This document shows positions 22,004 to 30,067 of a stretch of DNA of 32,181 bases, in pieces (positions within the stretch are counted from its first letter, which is position 1; every line of letters begins with the position of its first letter). The notes under the pieces are model-generated. The model was given only the letters and a program-made list of their open reading frames with translations, was not told the DNA's origin and made no database searches. The position numbers and the translations under genes are program-made. The stretch is from a bacterium (lineage in GTDB: Bacteria > SZUA-182 > DTGQ01 > JAFGSM01), in assembly GCA_016934595.1 (NCBI GenBank), contig JAFGSM010000177.1:1-32181 (forward strand). The letters run 5' to 3'.

Positions 22004-23860
22004 ATGAATAAATATTTTACTAGAACAGTATCTAAATTTTTTATTATTGTAGCCTTATCTTTTGTATTAACAGGTGTTACAGTCAATCATACATTCTGCC
22101 AGGATCATTTCTCCCGTGCATTTCCCCCAAATCATTTTTTCGCTGACCTTTGCTATCCAGGCACTTGCCCTCTTTCTATTTACCTCTTTAATAATAATCC
22201 TTTTTCTAATTTCAAGATTGAACCTGCCTTTATTAATAATCCCAATTTTATTTATAACAGGTTTTCCTCATTGATAAATTGTTACTGTTACAATCTCCCC
22301 CTGTTTTTCGAGTATTTATATGCTAACATAGTCTCAAACCCTGCTTGCATTTCCTGTTTCAATTTTGCAATAAGTCCTTTTTCATATTATGGATACGGCA
22401 TCAAATATCTTCCCGGAGCCCAGATATCTCAAAAAGTCCTCGTTGGCATTTCAATAGACCCTAACACTATCAACTTTTCAGACATCAATCAGACAATCCA
22501 GCTTGCCGTAACAGGGACATATTCGGATGGAAGCACATCAGATTTAACCTCTAGTACAACCGGTACTACATATATATCATCAAACCCCTTGGTAGCTACA
22601 GTAAACTCAGATGGTCAGGTAAGCTCAATTGGCATTGGTTCCGCCAGTATTACTGCTAATAATAAGGGGACCTCAAACAGCTCAGGCGTAACAGTATCCA
22701 TCCCGTCTGGTACTTTGGGGATAACTATCTTGACCCCAAACGATCAGCATAGATTCTGCTTAAATAAGACAAGCATCGAGTTGATGGGGATGCTCACTGG
22801 CAATCCGGAAAGTGTCACTGTAAATGGATATCCAGCAGCTATCGACGACAACTATGGAAACACCTTCTCGATAACGTTAGACATTTCTCCAGGAAATAAT
22901 GCCATAATTGCCTCTGCAATCAGGGGAACTCAAAGCGTCCAGGATTCCATTACAGTCTATCTTGATCTGGACACAGAACCGCCTGTTATAAGCAATGTCA
23001 CACCGGCCGGACCCGTTTCACTCAATATGATCACAGTGGAGGGTTATGTTTCCCATAGCAGCTCCGATCCTGTTGTTGATGACGAAATCTCAGTGTTTGT
23101 TCAGGGTATAATACAAAAAGTAGATGATGCTACAGGACATTTTTCAGCACATAGCATCTTGATCGACACAAATTCAAATATAACCGAACCGGAAACCATC
23201 ATCATAACCGCAGAAGATGCCCAAGGGAATTCAGTAACCGCAACAACAAGTGTCTATTTTAACGGGGACACGAATAACCCTGGGGAGACAAATCTCACAG
23301 CTAATCCGGCATTTGGCCCTGCGCCTCTCCAGGTGACATTTGATGTCTCAATTACCGGATTATCCGCGACTCATGGAAATATCGATTTTGGCGATGGAAA
23401 TAGCACAGTAATAACAGAAGGATTATCCATTACTCATACCTATATGGAAGAAAAAATATTCTATCCCACATTGACAATTGTTGAAGGCAACATCAAATAT
23501 TCCGACAGTGAGATAATTGAAATAGATGTCTCATCTGCAAATGCTGATAATATGATTCAAACGGTCTGGAACACTATGAAAACATCCCTCCTAGACAGCT
23601 CTGTTCCCATGAATGTAAGAATTGAAAACGCCCTCGACAATTTTAGCGGATTAGGGGAGATAAGGTTCAGGCCGCTATTTTTTCTCTTAATGAATGATCT
23701 GGTTGATGAGATAAACAGCATGAGCGCTATCACGCCAATAAGCATCGGCAACGATCTGGCTGTCTATTCTGTTACAAGAGACCTGTTTGGAGAGACGATA
23801 TCTTTTGAGATTGTTTTTATGCGCAATGGATATGGCAACTGGAAGATCCATAATTTTTAA
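22004..23860 (+). CDS. Secreted Ig-like/PKD repeat protein
   Basis: This 618-residue exported protein starts at ATG 22004 because GAGGGTAAAA directly precedes it; the frame opens 19 codons earlier without such a site. A signal peptide (FFIIVALSFVLTGVTV) is followed by about 110 residues rich in Phe, Tyr, Asn, Pro and Cys (CYPGTCP, CYCYN, CISCF). Then come a bacterial Ig-like group 2 domain (VGISIDPNTINF...GSASITANNKGT), a glucodextranase-B-like Ig domain (SIELMGMLTGNPESVTVNGYPA), another Ig-like stretch (PPVISNVTPAGPV), and a PKD domain (PAFGPAPLQVTFDVSI, IDFGDGNSTV). A C-terminal alpha/beta segment of about 100 residues is unrecognised. It is probably surface-exposed and is followed after 26 bases by the phospholipase-like gene. 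Confidence 0.85.
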   Translation: MNKYFTRTVSKFFIIVALSFVLTGVTVNHTFCQDHFSRAFPPNHFFADLCYPGTCPLSIYLFNNNPFSNFKIEPAFINNPNFIYNRFSSLINCYCYNLPLFFEYLYANIVSNPACISCFNFAISPFSYYGYGIKYLPGAQISQKVLVGISIDPNTINFSDINQTIQLAVTGTYSDGSTSDLTSSTTGTTYISSNPLVATVNSDGQVSSIGIGSASITANNKGTSNSSGVTVSIPSGTLGITILTPNDQHRFCLNKTSIELMGMLTGNPESVTVNGYPAAIDDNYGNTFSITLDISPGNNAIIASAIRGTQSVQDSITVYLDLDTEPPVISNVTPAGPVSLNMITVEGYVSHSSSDPVVDDEISVFVQGIIQKVDDATGHFSAHSILIDTNSNITEPETIIITAEDAQGNSVTATTSVYFNGDTNNPGETNLTANPAFGPAPLQVTFDVSITGLSATHGNIDFGDGNSTVITEGLSITHTYMEEKIFYPTLTIVEGNIKYSDSEIIEIDVSSANADNMIQTVWNTMKTSLLDSSVPMNVRIENALDNFSGLGEIRFRPLFFLLMNDLVDEINSMSAITPISIGNDLAVYSVTRDLFGETISFEIVFMRNGYGNWKIHNF

Positions 23861-23886
23861 AAATAGAGATTTTAAAGGAGCAAGGA

Positions 23887-26800
23887 ATGAGAGAGGGTAA
23901 AAAAAGACTTTTGATTACTTTATCGATCTGTTCTCTTTTAGTCGCTTTGGCATCCAAATCATACTCATGGAATGACAGCCATACCCATCCTGGCATAACC
24001 ACAGCAGTAATAGACAACTTATTGACTTTAAACAAGGATTATTTCAAGGAAAATCTGGGAGACGAATATGCCCTGGATATGCAAATTAAAATGGACAAAA
24101 CAATTGTGGATGCTAAGGCATCCCAAGCAGGTTCGGGTGGCAACAGGTTCAATAATCTATTTTATCTTCCTGCTGGCACCAAAATACCCTTTGCAGGGCC
24201 TGCATTATTGAAGACAAAAGGCAGACTTTTTACGATACTAAAACACAATGATTTTCAATCCATGCCCTATAAGCCGACTGGATCAATGGCATCAGGCGGC
24301 AATGATGCAATCGCCAGCCTAAAAAACTGGATTTTGGTGGGCAGCGCACTCGAGGACAAACCGAATATTCGGGCAAGAAATCACTTTTATGGGTATAACG
24401 ATAATAATGGTATGGGATTGGATAATGCGCAATATTTTTCTTTCCTTTATGTACCAAAGAGCCTTTACCCTCTTTTGCTAATCGAAGGCATGGATGGTAC
24501 GGGGCTTTCGAGCTATATATGGGCAACCTCGGATAATAATTCACAAATGCCAAATGCCTTTTCTTATCGCGGCTTCAACACATACTATTACAAGGCATTC
24601 ATCGACGCCACATCCAAGGATGAAAGAGAGACCTTTTTATCCCTGGCAATGCTTTCGTTAGGCCATACTATACACCTTTTTGAAGATGCCGGTGTGCCGG
24701 CGCATGTACGAAACGATTTTGTTACTGGTCATTTACAGGAATTTGGATTTTTTGATTGGGCAAATCCCTTTGAACACTATATAGAAAAAAAATACGGGCT
24801 AGATCTTAGTTCTGGAAAACTCTCAGGATATGCATCGGCGCCTTCCTTCAGCAACTTGTTAGATGCTTGGGACAATCTAAGCAATTATTCCAGAGACAAT
24901 TTTTTTAGTTTTCAAAGTACGCCTTTCGGGTTTTATCACTATTTCTCCCAGCCTGATATCAGCAGTACCGTTCTTGATAAAGGGCAAACGAATGCATCCT
25001 CTCATCAAAAGTATTTCCTTTTTAGGGGATTGCCTTCAGGAGCGCCGGCAGGAATATCCTCAGATCCAAGGGGATACAAGCTGGCCACTATCAGATACTT
25101 GGGGAAAAAATCCATCGAGAAAATATTAAAGGTTAATATCAATACATCTATAGACCTTCAGAATATTTTAAACGATCCTGCTAAAATGAATATAATACGA
25201 CTAGCAAGTAAATCTATAGTTGGACAAGATCCACTTTTTAGTGTGGATGATACTGACGTTCAATCCGATTATGCAGAGCTTATAATCCCAAAGGTAAGGG
25301 CCTCTGTGGAAGGTCTTTTTGATTATGTCTTCAGGGCAAAGCTGGGGGCTGCCATAACAAATGTCTCATTTGACCCTTCCACTAATGACCTTTTAGGTGT
25401 CACTGTTTCCGTTAAAAATCTCTCTACTGATCCCGATGCATCCATGAATAACGGAGATGTCATTATCTCATACGAGTATGGGAACAAAACCAGCTTCGGA
25501 AAATCCAATAAAATAAGCGGAGCCGCCATTCCAACAAATTCCTATTCGGACTTTGTATTTACATTTAACAATCCTGTCCCACAGAGTGCGCTTTATGATC
25601 CAACGCTTAAGTTTTACTTTGCATACAAGGGCGAAATCGGGCAGAACGAGTCTATTATCGAAGACCCAAATTCAACGGTAATCAAATTGGTCACACTGCC
25701 TTATTCTCAAATCAAGACATCCGGTGGTGACGCATATCTAGTAGCGCAGCCAGGTAATGGAGGCAATGTAACTATAATGTCGGGCGCGCCTGGATCTATT
25801 CCCTCTTTTCCGCCAGCAGGTTATCTTTTGATAATAAATTATGGGGAAACGATCTCGCTATCCGGCTCTCATAACTTTCACTCAATAGATATTTATGGAA
25901 AACTTCAGGCATCCGGGGATTTGTTGCTTTATTCTGAAACGGATATCAATCTCTATCCGGGCGGAGAGATCATTGCATCGGGGAATTCACCAAATGTAGA
26001 TGGATATAATATAGAGCTTTATGCAGAAGGCGACCTTAATTTACTCGGGAATATTGATGCATCAGGCGCCAATGGAGACAGCTCATGTGCGCGAGGCGGG
26101 AAAGGGGGCAATGTCACGATAATAACATCCTCAATTAATTCAACCACAAACGTGATCTCGCTCGGATCGATTATTACAAGAGGAGGGGATGCCGATGACG
26201 TAAACTACAGCTCAGGTAATGTATTCACCGGCGGGAAGGGCGGAGATATAACAATTATAGCAAATACCGGTCATATATCCTTCATGAGCGCCATATCGAG
26301 GCCTCCTGAACGCGATACCCTGCCTGTTCCTCCCCCGTATAATCTCGGGCCTTGCAACTGCAATGGTTCAACATGCGATTACATCCGTCCAAACGCCGGA
26401 GAGCGATTGCCGTTGCTCCCCGCTGGGGATTCGTTAGAGCCCCTTGAATTCAAGGGCGGCCTGTTGACAAGCGGCGGCATGGGCGGATATCCTGAAAACC
26501 GTTATAACCCAGGAAGCGCAGGTGGAAAAGGAGGGAATATAAGGATAGAGTGTCTTGATTCGATTGGCCACATTTCATTTAATGGCGCCGATCTTTATAC
26601 AGGGGCCAATGTTGAGACAGTCTGTTCTAAAATATCTGTATACCTATTAGGTTATAAGACTTATCAGTCGCCTACAGGATGTCTGGGCGGCAGAGGCTCG
26701 ATTAGCGGGACTGGATTGAGCGCGGGAGACGGCGGGCAAGGAGGCAACGCCGGAAACATAACGGTAACAGGAATCCTGTTTCCTCCCCCTGCGAATATAA

Positions 26801-27030
26801 ACCCACTGCCTGTAAAGGGATATAATGGAGAAAATCCGAATCATACATCTTACAGGAACCTAATGGGTTACATGTATGAGGCATACGATACATCTAATAA
26901 CCTTCTGTACAGGGTAAATGCAATTGGCGGATCAGGCGGAATTCCAAGCGGCGGTTCAGGAAGTACGTTCCCAGGTTATTTTGGCTATAAAGGGAATGAT
27001 GGTACAGTTACAGGGTTGCCGCCATATTAA
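23887..27030 (+). CDS. Secreted zinc-dependent phospholipase C-like protein with Gly-rich repeat region
   Basis: This 1047-residue protein has a signal peptide ending at SYS, so the mature chain would begin with Trp28, as in zinc phospholipase C/P1 nuclease enzymes whose N-terminal Trp binds zinc. The other expected ligands are visible: D157 and H166 in SALEDKPNIRARNHFYGY, then H263, D267 and H273 in LGHTIHLFEDAGVPAH, and H297 with nearby Glu in NPFEHYIEKK. Residues from about 460 to 600 look beta-rich (LGVTVSVKNLSTDPD). The last 430 are a glycine-rich repeat region (GGKGGNVTII, GGKGGDITII, GGKGGNIRIE), probably a beta-helix. AAGGAG precedes the ATG. Phosphodiesterase activity on lipid or nucleic acid is inferred, not known. 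Confidence 0.82.
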   Translation: MREGKKRLLITLSICSLLVALASKSYSWNDSHTHPGITTAVIDNLLTLNKDYFKENLGDEYALDMQIKMDKTIVDAKASQAGSGGNRFNNLFYLPAGTKIPFAGPALLKTKGRLFTILKHNDFQSMPYKPTGSMASGGNDAIASLKNWILVGSALEDKPNIRARNHFYGYNDNNGMGLDNAQYFSFLYVPKSLYPLLLIEGMDGTGLSSYIWATSDNNSQMPNAFSYRGFNTYYYKAFIDATSKDERETFLSLAMLSLGHTIHLFEDAGVPAHVRNDFVTGHLQEFGFFDWANPFEHYIEKKYGLDLSSGKLSGYASAPSFSNLLDAWDNLSNYSRDNFFSFQSTPFGFYHYFSQPDISSTVLDKGQTNASSHQKYFLFRGLPSGAPAGISSDPRGYKLATIRYLGKKSIEKILKVNINTSIDLQNILNDPAKMNIIRLASKSIVGQDPLFSVDDTDVQSDYAELIIPKVRASVEGLFDYVFRAKLGAAITNVSFDPSTNDLLGVTVSVKNLSTDPDASMNNGDVIISYEYGNKTSFGKSNKISGAAIPTNSYSDFVFTFNNPVPQSALYDPTLKFYFAYKGEIGQNESIIEDPNSTVIKLVTLPYSQIKTSGGDAYLVAQPGNGGNVTIMSGAPGSIPSFPPAGYLLIINYGETISLSGSHNFHSIDIYGKLQASGDLLLYSETDINLYPGGEIIASGNSPNVDGYNIELYAEGDLNLLGNIDASGANGDSSCARGGKGGNVTIITSSINSTTNVISLGSIITRGGDADDVNYSSGNVFTGGKGGDITIIANTGHISFMSAISRPPERDTLPVPPPYNLGPCNCNGSTCDYIRPNAGERLPLLPAGDSLEPLEFKGGLLTSGGMGGYPENRYNPGSAGGKGGNIRIECLDSIGHISFNGADLYTGANVETVCSKISVYLLGYKTYQSPTGCLGGRGSISGTGLSAGDGGQGGNAGNITVTGILFPPPANINPLPVKGYNGENPNHTSYRNLMGYMYEAYDTSNNLLYRVNAIGGSGGIPSGGSGSTFPGYFGYKGNDGTVTGLPPY

Positions 27031-27046
27031 GGTTGGGAGGTGGAAT

Positions 27047-28123
27047 ATGAATAGCTTAAATGAACGGGTCACGGCAAGGCATATCAAAATTACCAAAAAA
27101 GACTTCGAATGGGCAGTCTCAGAAGATATTATTACACATGAACAGGCAGAAGCCCTTTGGAGAAATCTCGAAGACAGGGGAAGCAGTCGCCCCAGATTCG
27201 ATATGTCAAATATACTGTACTATTTTGGAGCACTTATTGTCATATCAGCAATGGGCTGGTTCATGACCGAGGCATGGGAGGCCTTTGGCGGGGCCGGAAT
27301 CTTTGTCATATCGATGATATATGCGCTCTGTTTTCTTATGGTTGGATGGATGCTCTGGTACAGAAAAAATCTGAGGATACCCGGTGGACTATTTTTCACA
27401 ATGGCTGTCTGTATGACGCCGCTTATGATTTATGGCCTTGAAAGACTTACGGGCATATGGCCTCAAGGCAATCCGGGCATCTATCAGGATTTCCATTTAT
27501 GGATCAAAGGGAGCTGGCTTCTCATGGAAATAGGAACTATAATCGCCGGCCTGATTGTGCTTAAATTCATACGTTTTCCATTTCTCACGGCCCCTATTTT
27601 CTTTTCCCTATGGTACATGTCAATGGACCTGACCCCCCTCCTGTTCAGAAAAACAATATCTTCCTGGGATGATCGTTTGTTGGTATCATTATGGTTTGGG
27701 CTTGCCGTTATCATGGTTTCATACTTGATGGACCGAAGGACGAACGATGACTATGCATTTTGGGGTTACCTTTTCGGGTTGATGGCCTTTTGGGGAGGCC
27801 TCTCATTGATGATGACGAAAAACAATGAGACAATAAAGCTCCTATACTGCTTTATAAATCTTGGGCTTGTTGCCATCTCTGTCTTGTTCCAGAGACGTGC
27901 CTTTATAGTTTTCGGTTCCGCAGGCATATTCTGGTATGTCAGCCATCTTGCCTACAAGGTCTTTATGCATTCCCTCCTATTTCCTTTCGCCCTAAGCCTT
28001 TTAGGGATTTTTGCTATCTATCTCGGGATAAAATATCAACATAATCAAGAAGATATAGAGCGTTTTATGATTTCTCACATACCTGATGGGATTATTCAAC
28101 TCCTCCCAAGGGCCCGTATTTAA
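27047..28123 (+). CDS. DUF2157-like polytopic membrane protein
   Basis: This 358-residue protein has a soluble N-terminal helical segment (about residues 1-45: ITKKDFEWAVSEDIITHEQAEALW), the typical start of DUF2157-like proteins. It is followed by about nine or ten membrane spans (for example NILYYFGALIVISAMGWFM, AGIFVISMIYALCFLMVGWML, LLFPFALSLLGIFAIYLGI). The start ATG at 27047 is preceded by GGGAGGTGG; a longer frame opens at 26918 inside the upstream gene. No enzymatic motif is seen and function is unknown. It lies 16 bases after the phospholipase-like gene and 25 before the cyclophilin gene, in one direction. Confidence 0.85.
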   Translation: MNSLNERVTARHIKITKKDFEWAVSEDIITHEQAEALWRNLEDRGSSRPRFDMSNILYYFGALIVISAMGWFMTEAWEAFGGAGIFVISMIYALCFLMVGWMLWYRKNLRIPGGLFFTMAVCMTPLMIYGLERLTGIWPQGNPGIYQDFHLWIKGSWLLMEIGTIIAGLIVLKFIRFPFLTAPIFFSLWYMSMDLTPLLFRKTISSWDDRLLVSLWFGLAVIMVSYLMDRRTNDDYAFWGYLFGLMAFWGGLSLMMTKNNETIKLLYCFINLGLVAISVLFQRRAFIVFGSAGIFWYVSHLAYKVFMHSLLFPFALSLLGIFAIYLGIKYQHNQEDIERFMISHIPDGIIQLLPRARI

Positions 28124-28148
28124 ATTAAACGATATAAGGAGGTTAGAT

Positions 28149-28820
28149 ATGAGCAACAAGCCAGTGTTTTTTATTTTTATTGTCTTTTCTATTTGCATCT
28201 GCCTGACCGTTTTGTTTGTTAGCTCTGGTAAGGCCAAAGACGAAGTCAAAGAATTACCTTCCAAAGATGAGGAAATAAATGCAAGGGTGGAGGCCAGAAA
28301 AAAGGGACAGCAGGATGCCAAAAACCCTGTCGTTTTGATAAAGACATCTAAGGGCGACATCACAATAGAGCTTTTTAAGAATGAGGCTCCAATAACTGTA
28401 AATAATTTTCTTGGATATGTGAACGCAAAATTCTACGACAATACGATATTTCACCGTGTAATAAAGGATTTTATGATCCAGGGGGGAGGTTTTACCCAGG
28501 ATATGACCCAAAAACCTGCCCTTCCGCCTATAAAAAACGAGGCCACAAACAAGATATTAAATGCCAAGGGCACCATAGCTATGGCAAGGCCCCCTATCGT
28601 AGATAGCGCATCCTCGCAGTTCTTCATAAACCTGAAGGACAATCCTTCTCTGGATCACAGGGATGAGTCACAACAGGGATATGGATATTGTGTATTCGGA
28701 AAGGTAATCAAAGGTATGCAGGTAGTTGAAAAGATTGGAAGGTTGGCTACAACTGATAAAGGCCATCATAAAAATGTTCCGGCAACCCCCGTAATTATCG
28801 AATCCGTTCGCTTGTTGTAG
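28149..28820 (+). CDS. Periplasmic cyclophilin-type peptidyl-prolyl isomerase
   Basis: This 223-residue protein has an N-terminal signal or anchor segment (VFFIFIVFSICICLTVLFV) and a charged linker to about residue 55. Its cyclophilin domain begins NPVVLIKTSKGDITIELFKNEAP and includes FYDNTIFHRVIKDFMIQGG (catalytic Arg in FHRV), SQFFINLKDNPSLD, and the closing YCVFGKVIKGMQVVEKIG. It catalyses cis-trans isomerisation of proline peptide bonds, probably in the periplasm, where it may help fold the exported proteins encoded just upstream. AAGGAGG lies six bases before the ATG at 28149; an in-frame earlier start overlaps the membrane protein gene. Confidence 0.94.
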   Translation: MSNKPVFFIFIVFSICICLTVLFVSSGKAKDEVKELPSKDEEINARVEARKKGQQDAKNPVVLIKTSKGDITIELFKNEAPITVNNFLGYVNAKFYDNTIFHRVIKDFMIQGGGFTQDMTQKPALPPIKNEATNKILNAKGTIAMARPPIVDSASSQFFINLKDNPSLDHRDESQQGYGYCVFGKVIKGMQVVEKIGRLATTDKGHHKNVPATPVIIESVRLL

Positions 28821-28940
28821 CGCTGGCAGTGGATAAAAGGTGGAGGACCTTTAATGTATCAAATTACAAGCCGATGAGATATTTCCTGAGGGCTTCAATT
28901 AATCAGAGCTTATCCGAAGATCGTCATTATTGCAGAAAAT

Positions 28941-29041
28941 GATGGTCTCGTAAAAAGTCGGATTTGTAAAGATACTGTTCAATAAAATCAGATAGTTGTG
29001 AATACCAAAACTGCCGATTTGGGACTTTTTACGAGGCCATC
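28941..29041. repeat. 101-bp inverted-repeat element (MITE-like)
   Basis: GATGGTCTCGTAAAAAGTC (28941-28959) faces GACTTTTTACGAGGCCATC (29023-29041), an 18 of 19 inverted match enclosing about 63 bases. The inner flanks (CGGATTTG and CTGCCGATTTGG) are also related. It lies in the gap between the cyclophilin gene and the convergent moaA stop. The same word occurs singly at three other places. This could be a miniature mobile element or a bidirectional stem-loop; no transposase or target duplication is evident. Confidence 0.65.
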
Positions 29042-29071
29042 AAGACTTGATCGGGTGATATTTCCTAATGA

Positions 29072-30067
29072 TCAACCGCCTATCTTCCACATTGACCTTT
29101 TGCATTTATGGGATGCATCTTCCTGTAATTTGTGGCCTGAAGGCTTGGTTTGTATTGATTCCCTGATTATTCTTGCCAGTTCTTCATCTTTTGCCCCTGA
29201 CCGGAGCGCCTCCTTTATATTTGTCTCCTGGTCAGAGAAAAGGCAATTCCGCAGCCTTCCGTCCGGAGTAAGCCTTATGCGGTTGCACGTATCACAGAAA
29301 TGTCTGCTTATTGGGCTTATCAGGCCGATCTCGCCAGCTCCCCCCTTGATTCTAAAACGCCTGGCAGGGCCATTCTGGTCAGCCTTTGAATTTATAACAG
29401 GCTCAAGTGGATAGACACGACCGATAATATCCATGATTTCAGGGGCATGAAGGGCCTTATCAGGTCTCCAGTAATCATTTTCACCCAAAGGCATAAACTC
29501 TATGAAACGCACATGATACGGATGATCCAGCGTGAGCCTTGCAAAGTCCAGTATCTCCTCATCGTTGAACCCCTTTATGGCAACGCAATTTATCTTGACG
29601 GGGGAAAGGCCTGCCTCATCAGCAGATCTTATCCCTTCCAAAACCCTTTCAAAAAGGTCCATGCGGGTGATATAGCGGAACTTTTCCGGTTTCAGTGTGT
29701 CCAGGCTGATGTTTACCCTCTTAACACCCACATTAACAAGATCACCTGCATAGTCGGGCAATAGTATCCCGTTAGTAGTGATTGTGACATCATCTATGTA
29801 TGGAAGGAGCTTAATCTGCCTCATGAAGTATATTATGCCTCTTCTGGTCAGGGGCTCGCCTCCTGTTACCCTTATCTTTGTTACGCTGCACCCTGTAGCT
29901 ACTCTCACAAGGCGCAGTATCTCCTCGTATGAAAGGATCTCCCTGTGCGGAAGATGCCTGACACCGTTTTCAGGCATACAGTAACGGCAGCGGAGATTGC
30001 ACCTGTCCGTGATGGATATCCTCATGTAGTCGATTTTTCTGGAAAACCGGTCAATCAATTCAGGCAC
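29072..30067 (-). CDS. moaA: GTP 3',8-cyclase
   Basis: This radical SAM enzyme catalyses the first step of molybdenum cofactor synthesis, turning GTP into 3',8-cyclo-7,8-dihydro-GTP. The N-terminal cluster motif is C23-C27-C30 (DRCNLRCRYC), followed by GGEPL. The second 4Fe-4S motif is CDTCNRIRLTPDGRLRNC near residues 260-277. The chain ends MWKIGG, keeping the C-terminal double glycine needed for activity. The length of 331 is typical. The ATG at 30067 overlaps the 3' end of the upstream moeA fusion by 13 bases, so the two are probably coupled. Confidence 0.97.
   Translation of the reverse strand: MPELIDRFSRKIDYMRISITDRCNLRCRYCMPENGVRHLPHREILSYEEILRLVRVATGCSVTKIRVTGGEPLTRRGIIYFMRQIKLLPYIDDVTITTNGILLPDYAGDLVNVGVKRVNISLDTLKPEKFRYITRMDLFERVLEGIRSADEAGLSPVKINCVAIKGFNDEEILDFARLTLDHPYHVRFIEFMPLGENDYWRPDKALHAPEIMDIIGRVYPLEPVINSKADQNGPARRFRIKGGAGEIGLISPISRHFCDTCNRIRLTPDGRLRNCLFSDQETNIKEALRSGAKDEELARIIRESIQTKPSGHKLQEDASHKCKRSMWKIGG

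Noticed and set aside
24230-24553. A 107-codon minus-strand frame inside the phospholipase-like gene
   Set aside because: It is antisense to clearly conserved coding sequence (the NHFYGY region) and has no family character.
28836-28852. A terminator after the cyclophilin gene (AAAGGT-GGAGG-ACCTTT)
   Set aside because: A 6-bp, AT-rich stem without a following U-run is weak; the loop sequence looks more like a stray ribosome binding site.
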